Shown here one piece after another: positions 61,384 through 64,000 of a DNA stretch of 64,000 nt. The notes under the pieces are model-generated. The model made no database searches. It was not told where the DNA came from and saw only the letters and a list, made by a program, of their open reading frames with translations. Position 1 is the first letter of the stretch, and each line of letters begins with the position of its first letter. Origin of the DNA: DZBG01 sp049241565 (GTDB taxonomy: Bacteria > Bdellovibrionota > Bacteriovoracia > Bacteriovoracales > Bacteriovoracaceae); NCBI GenBank assembly GCA_049241565.1, contig JBMLQL010000016.1:1-64000 (forward strand). The letters are read 5' to 3'. The position numbers and the translations under genes are program-made.

Positions 61384-62782
61384 GTATTTGACCTTTTTCC
61401 AAAATAAATCGTGGGCCTTATTCATGGCCTATATTATTATATCTTGTGCTCTTTACTCTCAGGTCATCTCCTCTCCTCCTATATGGGACGATCACTATTT
61501 TATTTTTGATTTTGCTCCTTTTCAATCAGGACTCAGCTACAGCGAGATTTGGAAAAACTATGCTTGGCCGATGACGACAACTATTCATAAGTTCACCTTG
61601 GATCTTTTTGGCCGTCATTACAGTCTTTATCATCTTTTAAATATAATTGTTCACGGCCTGAACTGTTTTCTTATTTTTAAAATAATGAAAAAGATGAATT
61701 TATCCTATCAGATAATTGTCTCTTTTTTCTTTCTCATTCATCCTGCAAACTTAATTAGTGTGGCCTGGATGATCCAGATTAAAACTCTTCTTGCCTTTAC
61801 CTTTTTTTCAATCTCATTACTTTGTTATCTTCGATTTCAAGATGATAAAAAGTTCATCTCTCTGATTATAGGTATCCCTCTTTTTGTTCTGTCTTTGCTT
61901 ACCAAATCAACGGCCATCCTTTTTCCAGTGGCCTTACTATTTATCCATTTTTCTCAAAAGAAAATGAATCTAAGACTTCTGATCCCCATTTTTCTTTTTA
62001 CGATACTTAGTCTCTGGGGCGGTATTAAGCTCATGGGCAGTCCCATTGTTGAAAAAAATCAAACTGTTTATGCAGAATCCATTACCCGGCGAGTTGAATT
62101 CGCTATTCAGACAATATGGTATTATTTAGAACAGGCCTTCTTCCCTTCAAATTTCACTCCCGTCAAAGGTATCTTTACTTCATTAGACGGATTTTCTCTT
62201 ATTGCTCTTATTCTTTTTCTCATTTGTATTATAGTCCTTCTTTTTCTTTTGCAGCGGACTCTTGGGGTTGCGATGATAGTAGCACTTATTCTCATGACAC
62301 CCTTTCTAGGTATCATCAAAGCTCCCTACATGAACGTCACTTCTGTCAGTGATCAGCACCTTTATCTTATTTTACCTTTTTTTATTTGGATTTTTGTCTG
62401 TCTTGGTGAGCGAATTATTTTCATTTTTACTAACCTAGACTCACCTAGAGCTAAGATTGGGGGAATGATCGCTCTCTGCTTTTTTGGAAGTTATTTTTTC
62501 TCTTCGACCGTCTTAAACTCAAAAATTTATCAAAATGAAGAAAACTTTTATCAAACATCTCTTAAATATAATCCTGGTAATCTTTTTTTCTATGTAAACC
62601 TAGCCACATACTATCAAGAGCAAAATAATTTTGAAGCTGCGGTTGAAACAATCAATAAAGCGATTAACTACTGCCAAGAACACCAAGAACTAAAAAATAC
62701 TCAGATGTACACATTAATCGGAGCAAAGTGGTTTGAAATTGAACAAATGGCAAGAAAAAGGAAGTCCCTTGAAAGAAATTAG
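61376..62782 (+). CDS. multi-spanning membrane protein, GT-C-like, with C-terminal TPR
   Basis: A 468-residue membrane protein with about ten helices between residues 13 and 385. The early motif PPIWDDHYFIF recalls the acidic first loop of GT-C glycosyltransferases (lipid-linked sugar donors), and the C-terminal 80 residues (NLATYYQEQNNFEAAVETINKAI) form TPR-like helices. This Tmtc-like layout suggests a transferase that adds sugars at the outer face. The start overlaps the HprK-like gene by 8 bases. Confidence 0.8.
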   Translation: MNKYLTFFQNKSWALFMAYIIISCALYSQVISSPPIWDDHYFIFDFAPFQSGLSYSEIWKNYAWPMTTTIHKFTLDLFGRHYSLYHLLNIIVHGLNCFLIFKIMKKMNLSYQIIVSFFFLIHPANLISVAWMIQIKTLLAFTFFSISLLCYLRFQDDKKFISLIIGIPLFVLSLLTKSTAILFPVALLFIHFSQKKMNLRLLIPIFLFTILSLWGGIKLMGSPIVEKNQTVYAESITRRVEFAIQTIWYYLEQAFFPSNFTPVKGIFTSLDGFSLIALILFLICIIVLLFLLQRTLGVAMIVALILMTPFLGIIKAPYMNVTSVSDQHLYLILPFFIWIFVCLGERIIFIFTNLDSPRAKIGGMIALCFFGSYFFSSTVLNSKIYQNEENFYQTSLKYNPGNLFFYVNLATYYQEQNNFEAAVETINKAINYCQEHQELKNTQMYTLIGAKWFEIEQMARKRKSLERN

Positions 62783-63509
62783 TATTATTGGCCTTGGCCA
62801 TATTGGATACCCACTTGCTAAAAAATTAAGTCATGATTTTGATGTCATTGGCTCTGTAACATCAGATAAAAAAGAGATCACTGATCTTGAATCTGTTATC
62901 TATCGTCTTGATGAAGAAATCCCAACCATTCTTGAGGCACCAATTACCGTACTTACTACACCTCCTTCGGCCATTAACCTTGCTAGCCTTCCAAAGATAA
63001 AAACAGATTGGCTTATTTATACAAGTTCAACCTCAGTTTATGGGACTCATCAAGGAATAGTCACAGAAGAAACGATCTGTACTCCGGATGATGAATCTGG
63101 AAAAAAGCTTCTCGAGATTGAAAAATGGGTTCAAAGTTTTCCTAACTGGACTATCCTGCGTCTCGGAGGTCTCTTAGGGCCAAATAGGCACCCTGGAAAA
63201 TATCTTGCAGGAAGAAAAGACCTACCTCATCCTTTTGCCTCAGTGAATCTTGTCCATCATGACGATGTTGTTGAGGGGATTATTCAGGTTATTAAACAAA
63301 ACAAGAAAAATACAATCTTTAATTTAGTCTGTGATGAACATCACTCTCGAAAAGAGTTTTATCAGGAGTTCGCTCTTAGGATGAAACTTCCACTTCCAGA
63401 ATTCAGAGATGAAAAATCTGATCGGTATAAATTGGTGCTGAATGATAAAATCAAACAGCACCTAAAAATGAAATTTATTTTTTCGGAATTGATAGGAAGA
63501 GAGCTTTAA
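62769..63509 (+). CDS. NAD(P)-binding epimerase/reductase-like protein
   Basis: A 246-residue extended-SDR-like protein. The N-terminal nucleotide motif GLGHIGYPLAKKL starts at about residue 8. Later come YTSSTSVYGTHQG and LRLGGLLGPNRHPGKYL, which match the substrate-side part of sugar epimerases and YeeZ-type proteins. The usual YxxxK pair is not evident, so activity is uncertain. I chose the TTG at 62769 because AAGGAAG precedes it. An ATG 12 codons earlier is the alternative. It overlaps the GT-C-like gene and the convergent PLP gene. Confidence 0.8.
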   Translation: MKEISIIGLGHIGYPLAKKLSHDFDVIGSVTSDKKEITDLESVIYRLDEEIPTILEAPITVLTTPPSAINLASLPKIKTDWLIYTSSTSVYGTHQGIVTEETICTPDDESGKKLLEIEKWVQSFPNWTILRLGGLLGPNRHPGKYLAGRKDLPHPFASVNLVHHDDVVEGIIQVIKQNKKNTIFNLVCDEHHSRKEFYQEFALRMKLPLPEFRDEKSDRYKLVLNDKIKQHLKMKFIFSELIGREL

Positions 63510-64000
63510 GCTCAGCCTCAGAAACGACAGCAGGATTTAGCTTTTTCTCTGCTAAAAATTCAGGACTATACATTTTTGAAAGTGCTCTTTCAGCCCCATC
63601 ACAAAGGATCGTGACGATTCTATGTCCTGGTCCCATGCGAAGAGCCGTAGTGAATGCCCCGGCCAAATTCAGCATAGAAGACATTCCCATCACAAGGCCT
63701 TCTTGACTCTTTAACCAATAGGCCAGAGTCACTAATTTTTGATCTTCGATGGTGTAACATTCATCTTGAAGGATATGGCGGAAGTTCTCTACAAAACGAC
63801 AAATCCCTACACCTTCAGTCATAGTATAATCAGAGCTTGATCCAAACTCACCTTCTTTAAAGAATTGAGAGATCGTACTTCCTTGAGGGTCAGGCATGAC
63901 AATTTTAATATTTGGATTTTTCTCTTTCATGAATTTTGAAATTCCTGCCACTGTCCCACCAGAACCAGCAGCCACCACAACAGCATCTACTTTCTCATTC
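63475..64000 (-). CDS. cysteine-synthase-family PLP enzyme, 5' part beyond the window
   Basis: The last 175 codons of a fold-type II PLP enzyme. The phosphate-binding loop GSGGTVAGIS, DPQGSTISQFF, TEGVGICRFV and the C-terminal EGLVMGMSSMLNLAGA are those of O-acetylserine lyase and cystathionine beta-synthase. The PLP lysine and the N-terminal half lie beyond base 64000. The two enzymes cannot be told apart from this piece. The 3' end overlaps the epimerase-like gene by 35 bases. Confidence 0.9.
   Translation of the reverse strand, partial: NEKVDAVVVAAGSGGTVAGISKFMKEKNPNIKIVMPDPQGSTISQFFKEGEFGSSSDYTMTEGVGICRFVENFRHILQDECYTIEDQKLVTLAYWLKSQEGLVMGMSSMLNLAGAFTTALRMGPGHRIVTILCDGAERALSKMYSPEFLAEKKLNPAVVSEAELKALFLSIPKK

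Noticed and set aside
1..64000. CRISPR arrays, insertion sequences, prophage genes, integrases, toxin-antitoxin pairs
   Set aside because: I looked for direct repeats with regular spacing, transposase or integrase motifs and phage structural genes and saw none.

Overview
This 64 kb window is bacterial chromosome that looks like a predatory or formerly predatory Bdellovibrionota member, most likely the Bacteriovoracales (Bacteriovorax-like) branch. The clues are an AT-rich sequence (about 40% G+C by eye), dense small operons, many secreted and lipoprotein genes without recognisable families, motility-sigma-type promoters in front of surface proteins, a TonB system beside a sphingosine-1-phosphate-lyase-like enzyme, a secreted polysaccharide deacetylase, and a short helix-turn-helix protein resembling the TIGR02147 N-terminus. 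The taxonomic call is inference. I see no insertion sequence, prophage, integrase, CRISPR array or rRNA. The only RNA gene is tRNA-Cys at the left edge.

Layout. 1-2.3 kb: tRNA-Cys, an HU/IHF-type protein and a Cys-rich lipoprotein. 2.3-9.5 kb: a protein-export and queuosine block on the minus strand (queA, CNNM/CBS protein, tgt, yajC, tatA, then secD, secF and an unknown membrane protein). 9.6-16.5 kb: a small secreted protein, a ParA ATPase with a small partner, then a giant lipoprotein followed by an outer-membrane-barrel protein. 16.6-28.7 kb: mostly core metabolism (2OG-Fe oxygenase, YggS, GlpX, PilZ, PgsA, SerB, LRR protein, ClpB) and the polysaccharide deacetylase. 28.7-37.6 kb: Rsm22-like methyltransferase, several unknown secreted proteins, citrate synthase, SfsA, a NadD-like protein and a secreted zinc metalloprotease in a two-gene operon. 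37.7-45.5 kb: ABC1 kinase, a TolC-RND-TetR efflux operon, and FolE2. 45.5-50.6 kb: glutathione peroxidase, CrtI-like oxidoreductase, TonB-ExbB-ExbD and the S1P-lyase-like enzyme, all collinear. 50.7-57.1 kb: AlkB, DedA and a TesA-YbbA-YbbP operon with two small upstream genes. 57.2-63.5 kb: a glycan-type cluster (GT4, unknown, GT2, HprK-like P-loop protein, GT-C-like membrane protein with TPR tail, NAD-binding epimerase-like protein). The right edge cuts a cysteine-synthase-family gene.

How the parts fit. tgt and queA are queuosine steps, and FolE2 feeds the shared folate/queuosine precursor. SecD/SecF/YajC/TatA form one export hub. Four motifs of the form TAA(A/G)-N15-N(C/T)CGATAA match the sigma-28 (FliA) consensus and lie just upstream of four genes: the HU/IHF protein, two lipoproteins and the polysaccharide deacetylase. 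This suggests a shared motility- or attack-phase regulon. At the deacetylase the motif ends 8 bases before the ATG, implying a leaderless or nearly leaderless mRNA.

Gene packing is tight. Nine of thirteen convergent pairs overlap at their 3' ends, and the other four are separated by hairpin terminators. No gene-free stretch exceeds 300 bases.
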